A stretch of DNA of 64,000 nt. Origin: Haloactinospora alba. Lineage in GTDB: Bacteria; Actinomycetota; Actinomycetes; Streptosporangiales; Streptosporangiaceae. The stretch's first letter is position 1. Each line of letters begins with the position of its first letter. The DNA lies in the NCBI RefSeq assembly GCF_006717075.1, contig NZ_VFQC01000002.1, positions 186,001-250,000 on the forward strand, given 5' to 3'. The notes under the pieces are model-generated. The model saw nothing but the letters and a program-made list of their open reading frames with translations. It had not been told where the DNA came from and did no database searches. The position numbers and the translations under genes were made by a program. Below are positions 1 through 8,274 of this stretch, piece after piece.

Positions 1-117
1 AGGGCGAGTGCTCCGCTTACTCACCAAATGAGATGAGCTCTTAGAAGGCTGGGGTGTTGGAAGCGATCAGAGTTTTGGCCCGGCCTGTGCGAACCGGTCT
101 TCGGGGAGGGGGACCGG

Positions 118-2718
118 TCATTGATTGGTGACTGTGAACGCGGGAGTGTCGTGCGGTGCGCGATCGCGCAGGATCTCGGCGAGTGCGGCGATGCGCCGTA
201 GTGGTATCAGGTCCACCTCGGGTAGGGGTGCTTCGTCCAGCAGGCTTCTCATCGCGTAACGGATCGCTGTGGATAGGGGTGAGTCTTCCAAGACCTCGTC
301 GTAGAGCAGGTGGTTGTCGCGTTCGGCGGTGAGTCGGTGATGATTGCGCTCCAGTTGCCATCCTCCGGGCGCGGTGACGGGCTCGAGGTGCAGGGTGAAC
401 CGGGTGTTACCGGTTTCCAGACGGACGTGGCGGTGCCGGTCGTCAGCGGTGCGGATATCGCGGCGCCAGGGTGAACGTGGTTGCGGTGCCGTTCCGAGCA
501 GGATGCTGGGGCCAAGGATGGAGGAGGCCAGTTCCAGACGGGTGCGACCCTCGCTGGGATGGTCGAGAGTGGTGCGCTCGGTGAGGGCGGCGACGAAGAG
601 CCGCGGGTCGTAGGTAGCCCAGAGTTCCGCTGCCTCGGGTATGGAGGCGAAGTAGGCCTCGACGAGCGGGGCGGGGAGAACGCGGGACAGCACCGCGAGC
701 ATGTGCAGCCATTCGTATCCCAGGACTCCGTAGGTGCGGTCGATGAACCGCCCGTTGGCGATGTCGGCGGTGCGGTCCTTGGTGAAGGTGATCGCTGCGT
801 GGGTGATGGGCGCCTGCCCTTCGTATTCACGCAGGAGGTCGGTGAAGGCGGGGAGCACGGTGGAGTGTTGGTATTGGTCGTTGACTAGGACCCGTGCGCG
901 AGGATGGGTAGCCAGCAGGCTGGTGAACTCCTCGATCTCGTGCCCCTGACAGGCGGGTTTCTCCACAAGCACACGGGCGGCGGGGTTGTGCTCCAGCACG
1001 GCGCGCAGCACTGGCAGGTGATCGGCGGTGGGGCAACAGATGGACCACAGGTCGATCGCTGCGGCCCGGACGGTGGGCAGGTTGGCGACGTCGTGCGGAA
1101 AGGAGTGGTGGCCCTTGGGGACATCCTGGTGTTTGGGGTCGATGATCGTGATGTCAGCGCCCAGTTCGGTGAGGATCTGGGTGTGTAGGCGGCCGGCGTT
1201 GCCATAGCCCACGACGCAGGCGTTGACCTGGCGGCGCTCTCGCGTTGTCATGCCTGTGGTCTTGGGGCACTGGGTGGGATGGGCGAGGTAGCGGTCGTAG
1301 TAGGCATCGAAGAGCCCAGCGGCTTCGATCGCCGCGTCGGCGGGGTCCCGGTACAGGCCGGGCGGGATCTGATCGGCGTTGGCGCACAGGTGTTTGGCGG
1401 CGATCAGGGTGCCAGCGCGGTAGGCGTCGTATCCCTGATTGGGGATCGAGTCGGCCTCGAAGAGGTTCATCGAACGACCATCACCGAGCAGCACCACCGT
1501 GTTGCCGCCTGGGAGGCGAACGCGGCGTCCGACGCCGGGGATGTCATGGGTGGAGGATGTGGTCTCGGTCAGGATCGAGAAGTCGCGGGTGGCGAACGGC
1601 GCTAGGAACACGCCGTCGGACAGGAAGGACAGGTCGTCACCGGTCAACGCTTGCTCACCGGTGGTTCCGATGATCAGGAACGGATCGGTGACGCGCAGAG
1701 CGTCAGGGGTGCTGCGGTGAGTGGGGTATCCGGCTTCGGCGGCGGCGATGAGGGAGGGTAGGTCGGTGTCGAGCACGTCGACACGGCAGCCCAGTCCGCG
1801 CAGTGCTGGTGCCAGGCGGCAACCGAGCGTGCCGTAGCCGATGAGCAGGACCTGGCGGCCGATGAACTTGCGGTCGCCGATGAGGGCGCGCAGGCGGCGC
1901 AGGCAGGAGTCGGCGATCTCTGGGTAGCCCAGCGAGGTCTTGGTGTGTGAGCGGGCCATGTTCAGCACCGGGATGGCCAGTGGGCCGGCCTGGGTGATGC
2001 GCTTGATGCCGCTGACAGTGAGTTCGACCGCCGCGTCCACCCGCCGTTCGGCGTCAGGGGCGCCATAGCCGCGGGCGATCAGACCGCCGTCGTCGACGAC
2101 GAGGACCTTGCGCCCCGCGGAGTGCGCGGTGTCGATGAAGGCGTCGAGGGTAGCGGTGACGTCGGTGAGTTCGGCGCCGTGGGCCTCTGGGGTGTTGATG
2201 GCGGTATTGTCGAGTAGTCCGCTGCGGTATCCCCGGGTGTGGAAGGTGGCGTGGATCCGTTCCCGGTTGTAGGTGCGGTCGCCCTTGGCCAGAGCGAAGA
2301 TCCATTCCGGGGGTATACCGGCGCGTTCCATGGCTAGGAGGAACCCGACGCTGTGCTCGAGGTAATGGTCGCGAAACAGCAGCGCCCAGTCGTCCAGGGC
2401 GGGATCGGGATTGCTGTAGTGCGCCAGGAGGGGCATCGCGGTGGTGATGCCCTCGATCTCGGATTCGGTGTAGGGCAGGCGCAAAGTATCCAGGTGCTCT
2501 CCCAGTTCCCGTGTCGCCTCCGAGGTGTCTCCGGGACCGGCCTGAATGAGGATCTCAAGGTGTTCTGGCGGTGTGAGTTGGTGACCCACCGTGTGGGGAG
2601 GTTGGGGCGGAAGTGGTTTCCAGAACACGCTCACCGCTGAGGACTCCGTATCGGAGACGACGAGGCGCATCGCGTCGTCGCTTTCCTGTTGGATGGTGAG
2701 GCCGTGATTGGCGGCCAC
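118..2718 (-). CDS. SAHH-like / Gfo-Idh-MocA fusion oxidoreductase
   Basis: 866 residues from a GTG start; a second possible start (ATG) lies 16 codons in. Residues about 200-445 follow the S-adenosylhomocysteinase plan: VDDGG (208-212), VELTVSG (231-237), a Lys at 260 in the catalytic-loop region, the NAD loop GYGTLG (294-299) and a TTG motif (352-354). The histidines of the canonical NIGHFD and GHPS motifs are not visible (APFATRDF and EADSIPN stand there), so AdoHcy hydrolysis is doubtful. Residues about 498-760 are a Gfo/Idh/MocA oxidoreductase with GYGNAG (504-509) and EKP (586-588). The C-terminal 100 residues are unassigned. Last gene of the minus-strand operon; 134 bases separate it from the kinase gene before it. 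It may act on a sugar or cyclitol intermediate. That the domains are fused is read directly; the substrate is unknown. Confidence 0.8.
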   Translation of the reverse strand: MAANHGLTIQQESDDAMRLVVSDTESSAVSVFWKPLPPQPPHTVGHQLTPPEHLEILIQAGPGDTSEATRELGEHLDTLRLPYTESEIEGITTAMPLLAHYSNPDPALDDWALLFRDHYLEHSVGFLLAMERAGIPPEWIFALAKGDRTYNRERIHATFHTRGYRSGLLDNTAINTPEAHGAELTDVTATLDAFIDTAHSAGRKVLVVDDGGLIARGYGAPDAERRVDAAVELTVSGIKRITQAGPLAIPVLNMARSHTKTSLGYPEIADSCLRRLRALIGDRKFIGRQVLLIGYGTLGCRLAPALRGLGCRVDVLDTDLPSLIAAAEAGYPTHRSTPDALRVTDPFLIIGTTGEQALTGDDLSFLSDGVFLAPFATRDFSILTETTSSTHDIPGVGRRVRLPGGNTVVLLGDGRSMNLFEADSIPNQGYDAYRAGTLIAAKHLCANADQIPPGLYRDPADAAIEAAGLFDAYYDRYLAHPTQCPKTTGMTTRERRQVNACVVGYGNAGRLHTQILTELGADITIIDPKHQDVPKGHHSFPHDVANLPTVRAAAIDLWSICCPTADHLPVLRAVLEHNPAARVLVEKPACQGHEIEEFTSLLATHPRARVLVNDQYQHSTVLPAFTDLLREYEGQAPITHAAITFTKDRTADIANGRFIDRTYGVLGYEWLHMLAVLSRVLPAPLVEAYFASIPEAAELWATYDPRLFVAALTERTTLDHPSEGRTRLELASSILGPSILLGTAPQPRSPWRRDIRTADDRHRHVRLETGNTRFTLHLEPVTAPGGWQLERNHHRLTAERDNHLLYDEVLEDSPLSTAIRYAMRSLLDEAPLPEVDLIPLRRIAALAEILRDRAPHDTPAFTVTNQ

Positions 2719-2852
2719 GTCCGTCGCGGCGTTGAGGACCTGGGGGCGGGGTAACCGGTCCGCGCAACACGCGCCATGCGTGACGGGAAGACCCGGCTGG
2801 CGGGCGAGTCATGAGGCTCCTCGGCTGGGTGGAGGTGATGGTGCGAGGTCTC

Positions 2853-3896
2853 TTACCGGCGAGTGATCTCGTCGAGGGCCGCCTCGGCATGGTCGAGCTG
2901 GGCCAGCAGCCGGTTGCTGGCACGGTGGCGCAGCAGCCAGAAGTCGTCCAGGTCCTTCTGGTACAGGCCCGGTTTGCGGTAGTGCTGCTTGACGCCATAC
3001 AGGCTCCGCAGCAGTTGCAGCAACGCCACACGGGCACACGCGCGCACGTCCTCACCGCGCACCGCGGGGTTGGTGTCCAGGTAGGCGGCGACGAGGCGGG
3101 AGGCCGCGGTGATCCAGTTCTCGTCGAGGACCACGGTGCGCGGGTCGAAGGCGATACGGCCGAGTTCGTAGGCGATCAGGAAGGGCTCGGGTGGGCGGAA
3201 GTCCGTCACCGCGCTCAGGCGCTCGCCGTCGAAGAGCAGGTTGACGGCGCTGTAGTCGCCGTGTAGCACCTGGGTGGTCATCACGGGCAATCCGTCCAGC
3301 AGGGCGGGGACCTCCCGTAGAGCATGGCGTCGTTCGGTGAGGGTCTGTTCGGCGAGATGGTCGAAGTCGTCGCGGTGGTCCCGCTGGGCGACGCGTTCCA
3401 GCAGGTCGGTGATCGTGTCCTCGATCCCGGTCACGTCGGGGTGCAGCCAGGTCTCCAGCTCCGGCGACGTCCTCGCGCTGTCGGGGTGGGTGGCGAAGGC
3501 GTGGTGGATGCGTCCCAACGCCGCACCGGCGGCCTCCTGCTGGGCGGGGGTGAAACCGTCGGTGACGGTATGGCCCCGCACCCATTCCCACACCGACACC
3601 GCTACGTTGTCGCGGTGGCTGATCGCCTGCCCCTGGCGTGTACGCACCAGACCGGGGGTGGGTACCTCGTGGCGCGCGGCGAGGTCGGTGAGGTCGATCG
3701 CTTGGGACTCGGCGTCCAGGTCCGTCCCGGCGGGGTAGTGCTTGACGAAGTAGTCACGCCCCCGCCAGGCCGCTCGGTAGTTCACCGTGCCCTGACCGAT
3801 GGGCAGCCGGGTCACCTCGGCCTCTCCCATGGCGTAGTCCTCGGCCAGGGTCGCCAGGATGGTCTGGTGCGTCTCGGCGGTGGTCGGTTCGCTCAT
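2853..3896 (-). CDS. Aminoglycoside phosphotransferase-like (APH/choline kinase fold) kinase
   Basis: 347 residues from the ATG at 3896, which has a GGAAGGA site upstream; an ATG at 3941 would add 15 residues. The kinase fold is shown by VLHGDYSAVNLLF (catalytic loop HGDxxxxN) followed by VTDF for the metal-binding Asp, and by an N-lobe LPIGQGTVNYR that resembles the family's glycine-poor nucleotide loop. Such enzymes phosphorylate hydroxyls of sugars, aminoglycosides, choline or homoserine. In this operon, next to a glycosyltransferase and an oxidoreductase, a small-molecule kinase role (pathway step or self-resistance) is more likely than a housekeeping one. Substrate not deducible. Confidence 0.8.
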   Translation of the reverse strand: MSEPTTAETHQTILATLAEDYAMGEAEVTRLPIGQGTVNYRAAWRGRDYFVKHYPAGTDLDAESQAIDLTDLAARHEVPTPGLVRTRQGQAISHRDNVAVSVWEWVRGHTVTDGFTPAQQEAAGAALGRIHHAFATHPDSARTSPELETWLHPDVTGIEDTITDLLERVAQRDHRDDFDHLAEQTLTERRHALREVPALLDGLPVMTTQVLHGDYSAVNLLFDGERLSAVTDFRPPEPFLIAYELGRIAFDPRTVVLDENWITAASRLVAAYLDTNPAVRGEDVRACARVALLQLLRSLYGVKQHYRKPGLYQKDLDDFWLLRHRASNRLLAQLDHAEAALDEITRR

Positions 3897-3977
3897 CGCG
3901 GATGATCCTTCCGGTGGTAGCTCTGGATAATCGGTGGCCACGCTAGCGTCGGGAGGTGACAGACGGCAGTGTCTTCG

Positions 3978-5009
3978 CTACGTCGAGGTAGGTCGCCATG
4001 ACGTCGCGCCAACCGTGGCGCCGATTGGGGTGGGGCTGTGGCCAGGTGCGCTCCTCGGCGGCAGCGAGCGCCTGTCCCGGTCCGGCGGCGGGGGGTAGAG
4101 CAGACGCGGGTGTCCGTCGGTGATCTCCCGGATGGAGGGAAGATTGGGGGCGACGACCGGAACGGCGAACTCGACCGCGGTCGCCACCGACGAGGGGAAG
4201 AGGGCCCGGGAGAAGAACTCCCAGGACCCGTCAGCGCGGTAGGGACACAGGGCTACATCCGCCGACCGGTACAGCGCGGTGATGTGCTCGGGCGCGATGC
4301 GCCCCAAGCGCACCTGGACACGGCCGTCACTGTTATCCGCCGCCGCCAACAGCTCTCGGGCCAGGTCCTCCTGGGGGCAAGGACCGACGAGGAACAGGCG
4401 AGAGGATCGGCTATTACGAAGAAAAGCGTCGAGGACACCTCGAGGGTCTTTGTAGGGCGTCATGTTGCCCAACATCAGTACCGACATGGAATCACTCGTC
4501 ATACGGGCGGCCAGCTCCGCGACCGGTCGTGTCACCGGTGCCGTTGACGCGGTGATTCCGCCCCATCCGGCCACGATGACTGGCGTGTCGGCCAGTCGAC
4601 GGATGTGGGCCGCGTCGGCGCGGGTATGAGTGATGATCGTATCCGCCAAATCGAGGACACCGCGGGCGGCCAGACGGTCGGCCTCACAAGGAGGGGTCCC
4701 ATCTATCGGCAGCAGGTTATGGACGGTCCACACCACATGCCATCCGTCTCGACGCAGTTCGGTCAGGCGACACAGCATCCGCTCGGCGGCGTTCGCCGTG
4801 CGGGTGCCCTCGGCAGTGCGATAGAGGCGCTTGAGGCGGTGTAGGTTGATCACGCCGCCGCCATCGTCACGGGTGAGGCTGTCCAGGTCAGGACTGAACT
4901 CCAGAGCGAGTTCGGTAGGAGCGTGCCGGGCCATTTCGGCGAAATACGGGCTGGGCCAGGCCGGATAGGAGGTGACGACCACCCACGGCCGCACGGATCC
5001 GCCGCTCAT
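3978..5009 (-). CDS. GT-B glycosyltransferase, 3' end frameshifted
   Basis: Read from the ATG at 5009, whose ATGA overlaps the stop of the gene before it. The product resembles a group 1/GT4-type glycosyltransferase: N-terminal VVVTSYPAWPSPYF, a mid-protein nucleotide-sugar half with LMLGNMTPYKD, LFLVGPCPQ and a C-terminal ALYRSADVALCPYR followed by the acceptor/donor region SSVATAVEFAVPVVA. After LLYPP the reading frame becomes low-complexity and stops at 3978. In the next frame the strand continues as ALAAAEERTWPQ, then WRDVMATYLDV, to a stop at 3953-3955, which looks like a genuine glycosyltransferase C-terminus. One extra base in the six-G run at 4090-4095 would restore it. Part of the orphan operon; sugar donor and acceptor unknown. 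Confidence 0.75.
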   Translation of the reverse strand: MSGGSVRPWVVVTSYPAWPSPYFAEMARHAPTELALEFSPDLDSLTRDDGGGVINLHRLKRLYRTAEGTRTANAAERMLCRLTELRRDGWHVVWTVHNLLPIDGTPPCEADRLAARGVLDLADTIITHTRADAAHIRRLADTPVIVAGWGGITASTAPVTRPVAELAARMTSDSMSVLMLGNMTPYKDPRGVLDAFLRNSRSSRLFLVGPCPQEDLARELLAAADNSDGRVQVRLGRIAPEHITALYRSADVALCPYRADGSWEFFSRALFPSSVATAVEFAVPVVAPNLPSIREITDGHPRLLYPPPPDRDRRSLPPRSAPGHSPTPIGATVGATSWRPTST

Positions 5010-5800
5010 CGCGTCGCTCCAGTGCGCGCGCGAACTCGGGCCCACCAAGCGAGCGCTGAGCGGTAACGATCCAGGCACACTCGGGGGCTGCGATCCGTAC
5101 CGGTCCACTCCAGTGCCACCTCCATCGCCCGTCCCTGTGCCACGCGGCGCGCGGCCAGCGTGGCGATCTCCTCCCGCTCCGGGTGTGTCAGCCCGGTCCC
5201 GTCATCCGAGAGGTGCACGACCCTCGACCAGTCGAGTACCGCAGCGGCGATACCGCGATCGCCCCCACCCGCTAGGGCCGCACCGAGCTGGGCGGTATCG
5301 GCCAGTAACCGCACTCCTCGATGGCGCCGCATCAGCGCCACCAAGGCGGTGAAGGCATCAGGATCCAACCAACGCGGGTGGTGGAGTTCGACCAGCAACG
5401 GCAGGGACGCGGTGGGAAGGACCGGATCGCTTGGCAGCGCATGCGCGCGGGTGAGCGGGGCTCGGGCGAGCAGGCGTACCCATCGCGCTCCCAGGCGGTG
5501 GGCCGCTGCACAGAGCTGACGCACCTGTTCCCACGCGGCCCTGCGGGTGGGCTCATCTCCCGTTACCAGATCAGCCAGGTCGACATCGGCCGTCACTCCC
5601 GTAACCGGCACGCTGTGACGCGCTACCCGCCGCCAGTGTTCAAGCTGGCCCGGAGAACGGTTGACGAGGTCGACACCGCGCGGACCGCCGCGCAGGTGGA
5701 GGAAGGGGATGGCGTTCTCGTTCGCCCATACCAGCAGGTCCTCCACCTCGAACCCGCGCACCGAGATACTGTAGACACCCACCGGGTCAGCCTTAACCAT
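5006..5800 (-). CDS. Xylose isomerase-like TIM barrel protein
   Basis: 264 residues. The pattern of short hydrophobic strands (VGVYSISV, IPFLHLRGG, PVTGVTADVD, ARWVRLLAR, LPLLVELHHPRW, VRLLADTAQLG, RVVHLSDDG, EVALEW) matches the AP endonuclease family 2/sugar-phosphate isomerase barrel. Glu in VELHHP, Asp in ADTAQ, His in VHLSDD and the late Glu in EVALEW are plausible metal or acid-base residues. Start overlaps the dehydrogenase stop by 8 bases; its stop overlaps the glycosyltransferase start (ATGA), so it is translationally coupled on both sides. Likely isomerises or epimerises a sugar or inositol-like intermediate. Function inferred from fold only. Confidence 0.75.
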   Translation of the reverse strand: MVKADPVGVYSISVRGFEVEDLLVWANENAIPFLHLRGGPRGVDLVNRSPGQLEHWRRVARHSVPVTGVTADVDLADLVTGDEPTRRAAWEQVRQLCAAAHRLGARWVRLLARAPLTRAHALPSDPVLPTASLPLLVELHHPRWLDPDAFTALVALMRRHRGVRLLADTAQLGAALAGGGDRGIAAAVLDWSRVVHLSDDGTGLTHPEREEIATLAARRVAQGRAMEVALEWTGTDRSPRVCLDRYRSALAWWARVRARTGATR

Positions 5801-6698
5801 CGCTGCTCCAGTCGAAGAGGATCACCGGCTCCGGCTGGCGCCGCTCCGGCTTGGTCAGGGAGGCGAACTCCTCGGGGGCGCGATCCCCTGGGACCGTGCG
5901 GCACAACGAGGTCACGAACTCCGGTTCCAGCTCGGTTGCCAACCACCCGACGGCTCTGGTGTAGGCCTCCCCGTAACGGCCGGGATGGTGACCGGCGAGT
6001 TCGTGCATGCCGACCAGGGTCCATCCCTGCCGGTGTGCCTGCGCAGCGGCGATGGTGGACGCCTCGCCGGGAGTTCCCAGCAGTCCGAGGACTCCGCCGG
6101 CAGCAAGCGTCGACGCCGCGCGTTCGGGGGCGCCCACGGCGTCTATGACCAAGTGCGCGGCTCCGCCTCCGGATTCGATGTGCGTTGCGGGAAGGCGTCC
6201 GATAGCCGCTCCGCGCCGCGCGGTGCGTACCCGGACCTTGCGAGCACCCCGCCGATATAGTCCCAATGCGCACCCCACGGCGACCGGGCCAGAGCCGAGC
6301 ACCACGGCCCCATCCAGTTCCACGCTCGCCGGGAGACGATCCAGACCGAGCACGGCCATCTGCTGGAACCGAGCCAACGCCGCCACCTCAACCGAGGCGC
6401 CCGGCGCACAAGCCACGGCCCTGGGATGGTCCGGACAGAACGCCGCACCATGGGGGACCGGCGCCACTATCCAACTACCGTCACTGCCACGTGCCAGGTT
6501 CATGTAGCCCGCCTCACGCGCTGGACCGGAGGCGGTCGCGGCCAGGTGGCGGCGTTCGGTCCCCGGGCTAAGGACACTGACGCACGCGGTAACGGACCCC
6601 CGCGGGACCGGCCGCGGAGACAGGAGCTCGGCTCGCCCACTGTTCAAGAGCACACGGGCGCCGTGATGCGTGGGGACGGGGGACATTTCAGATGCCAT
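5793..6698 (-). CDS. MDR-family dehydrogenase without catalytic zinc ligands
   Basis: 301 residues, starting 6 bases after a GGAGG; an alternative ATG lies at 6686. N-terminal half carries VLSPGTE, the signature of MDR proteins in which the usual Cys-zinc site is absent; the Rossmann half has VVLGSGPVAVGCALGL and later GGVLGLLGTPGE. Proteins of this SPGTE type occur in polysaccharide and pigment pathways, sometimes fused to a Gfo/Idh/MocA domain; here the Gfo domain is instead fused to an SAHH-like domain at the end of the operon. Probably an NAD(P)-dependent oxidoreductase of the pathway intermediate. Overlaps the HAD gene by 11 bases. Confidence 0.8.
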   Translation of the reverse strand: MASEMSPVPTHHGARVLLNSGRAELLSPRPVPRGSVTACVSVLSPGTERRHLAATASGPAREAGYMNLARGSDGSWIVAPVPHGAAFCPDHPRAVACAPGASVEVAALARFQQMAVLGLDRLPASVELDGAVVLGSGPVAVGCALGLYRRGARKVRVRTARRGAAIGRLPATHIESGGGAAHLVIDAVGAPERAASTLAAGGVLGLLGTPGEASTIAAAQAHRQGWTLVGMHELAGHHPGRYGEAYTRAVGWLATELEPEFVTSLCRTVPGDRAPEEFASLTKPERRQPEPVILFDWSSDG

Positions 6699-7392
6699 AG
6701 CGGTCCTCCAGGTAGGCCGGTAGCTCGGCGAAGCGGTGAAGCACCCCGATCCGCGAATCCAGGCCGTGCGGGCGGCCGTCCGAGGCGATCAGGACGGCCA
6801 TCATGTCGTGGGCGCGCGGCCCGCTCGCATCCTTTGCGGGCGTATCGCCCACGAAGACGATTTCTTCAGGATCGACCCCTGCCGCCGCGATCACCGCGGC
6901 GTAGAACCGCGGATGCGGTTTGCGCCACCCCAGCTCGCTCGACAGCACCAGGGCATGGAAGCACGATCCGATACCGGCCCTATCCAGCGTGTGACGGCGA
7001 ACTGTCTCCGGACGCTGGGTGTCACACGCCAGCACACACCGCAAACCCGTGTGGTGCAGCCGTCGTAGGGCACGGGCCGCCTTGCCGTCGATCCGGCCAT
7101 CCGGGAGCGAGGAGAACACGGCCTCACTCGCGCCGTCCGGATCGGGCAGGTGAACGCCGCACTGGCTCGCGGCCGTGGCCAACACCCGGGAGAACGGGGT
7201 GTGGGCGCCACTGGCGCGGTCCTCGTGCCAAGCGCGGTGATGGGCGGAGTCGAACGCGGCGGCGAATTCTTCGGGCAGCCGCAAGCCGAGATCACCAGAG
7301 AGCACCCACGCGACCATGCTTCCTTCCACACGCGGGGCGGAATGGGACAGTGTGCCCCCGCAGTCGATCGCGAGAGCGCGAATCCTCGCCAT
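6688..7392 (-). CDS. HAD-superfamily hydrolase with altered motif I
   Basis: 234 residues. Order of motifs: AIDCGGTL (motif I, residues about 8-15), a helical cap, VLACDT (motif II region), WRKPHPRFY (motif III Lys) and IVFVGDTPAKD (motif IV). In phosphatases motif I is DxDx(T/V); here the second Asp, the general acid/base, reads Gly. The nucleophile Asp and metal-binding Asp are kept. DxGGT-type HADs exist, so the protein may still be active with a different chemistry or act as a very slow phosphatase. Position between the kinase-like genes and the dehydrogenase suggests removal of a phosphate put on by an operon kinase. Confidence 0.8.
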   Translation of the reverse strand: MARIRALAIDCGGTLSHSAPRVEGSMVAWVLSGDLGLRLPEEFAAAFDSAHHRAWHEDRASGAHTPFSRVLATAASQCGVHLPDPDGASEAVFSSLPDGRIDGKAARALRRLHHTGLRCVLACDTQRPETVRRHTLDRAGIGSCFHALVLSSELGWRKPHPRFYAAVIAAAGVDPEEIVFVGDTPAKDASGPRAHDMMAVLIASDGRPHGLDSRIGVLHRFAELPAYLEDRYGI

Positions 7393-7410
7393 GCTGGGTG
7401 TCCTCTCTAC

Positions 7411-8274
7411 TCAGCTCGTGGGGATGGCCAGACGCTCCACCTGGTCAGCGACCCCCGAAGGAGAGCCCCGGAGGGCGGACAGGGGTAGCGTTCGGGCAAG
7501 CGCACGCACGAGTCCAGCGCGTCGTCGCACCGCGTCAGCGTCCTCGACGTGACGCAGCACCATGTCCGACCGCTCCAGCACCCGGTCGATGAGGTGCGCA
7601 CTGGCCCGCAGCCACACCGTGGCGGCCGTATGGGAATCCACCCTCTCCCGATGGCCTTCGCTCGCTGCGGGATCACCATCCACATCGACTACGGCAGCAG
7701 CCACTACCCGCCTTGGCTCACCGGATCCGCTCCCATCGGTGAAGTCCGCGCATCCCGCGAGGTCGAACTTCTCCGGCCCGTCCGCGTCCACACCCAACTG
7801 TGGGAACCATCGTCGTACCGGTGCGCGGCGAACCACGAACGCCCTGGTCCCACCTCGGACCCGAGGAGGTCCGTTAGACGGTGTGGTGTCGAGGAGGGTG
7901 ACGTCACCGGAAATCACACGCCAACCGCGCGCTGTCAACGCCATAGCGGTCACGGACTTGCCGGCCCCGTGTCCCCCCAACAGCAGAACCGCCTCCCCAG
8001 TGCTGGGATGTTCCAGGGTCGTGGCATGCACGCTGAGCGTGTCGTGGCGCAGGTGAAGTCGGTGCAGGGAAGCGTTGATCAACCGCCGCGTGTCGTGTGG
8101 GCCAAGGGCGCTAGGGACAGTGAGGTCGGCCCTCATATCGGCGATATGGGCCATCCCGTCCGCGCTGGCACCGGGAACGTGGCTACTCATGTCCGGCCAC
8201 CAAGCTGCGAGTTGGCCAGGCGCCACTACAACCAGTTCCCGGCCGGCGCTGTCCACACGGAAGGTGTGTCGCAT
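7411..8274 (-). CDS. HPr kinase-like P-loop protein (second of pair)
   Basis: 287 residues; start fixed by the TGATG overlap with the preceding gene's stop. The HprK/P-type fold is suggested by SVHATTL, then LLLGGHGAGKS (Walker A, residues 100-107), and WRVISGDVTLL (121-127), which stands where HPr kinases have the LVADD strand. Only one Asp of that pair remains. HprK-like proteins outside sugar regulation phosphorylate peptides (for example lasso peptide tailoring kinases) or small molecules. No lasso or other RiPP genes were seen near it. Forms a coupled pair with the next gene. Confidence 0.7.
   Translation of the reverse strand: MRHTFRVDSAGRELVVVAPGQLAAWWPDMSSHVPGASADGMAHIADMRADLTVPSALGPHDTRRLINASLHRLHLRHDTLSVHATTLEHPSTGEAVLLLGGHGAGKSVTAMALTARGWRVISGDVTLLDTTPSNGPPRVRGGTRAFVVRRAPVRRWFPQLGVDADGPEKFDLAGCADFTDGSGSGEPRRVVAAAVVDVDGDPAASEGHRERVDSHTAATVWLRASAHLIDRVLERSDMVLRHVEDADAVRRRAGLVRALARTLPLSALRGSPSGVADQVERLAIPTS

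Noticed and set aside
1-117. Terminator after the operon's last gene (CCGGTC...GACCGG arms near 94-118)
   Set aside because: Arms are short with a long loop and no U run; the operon might also continue left of the window.
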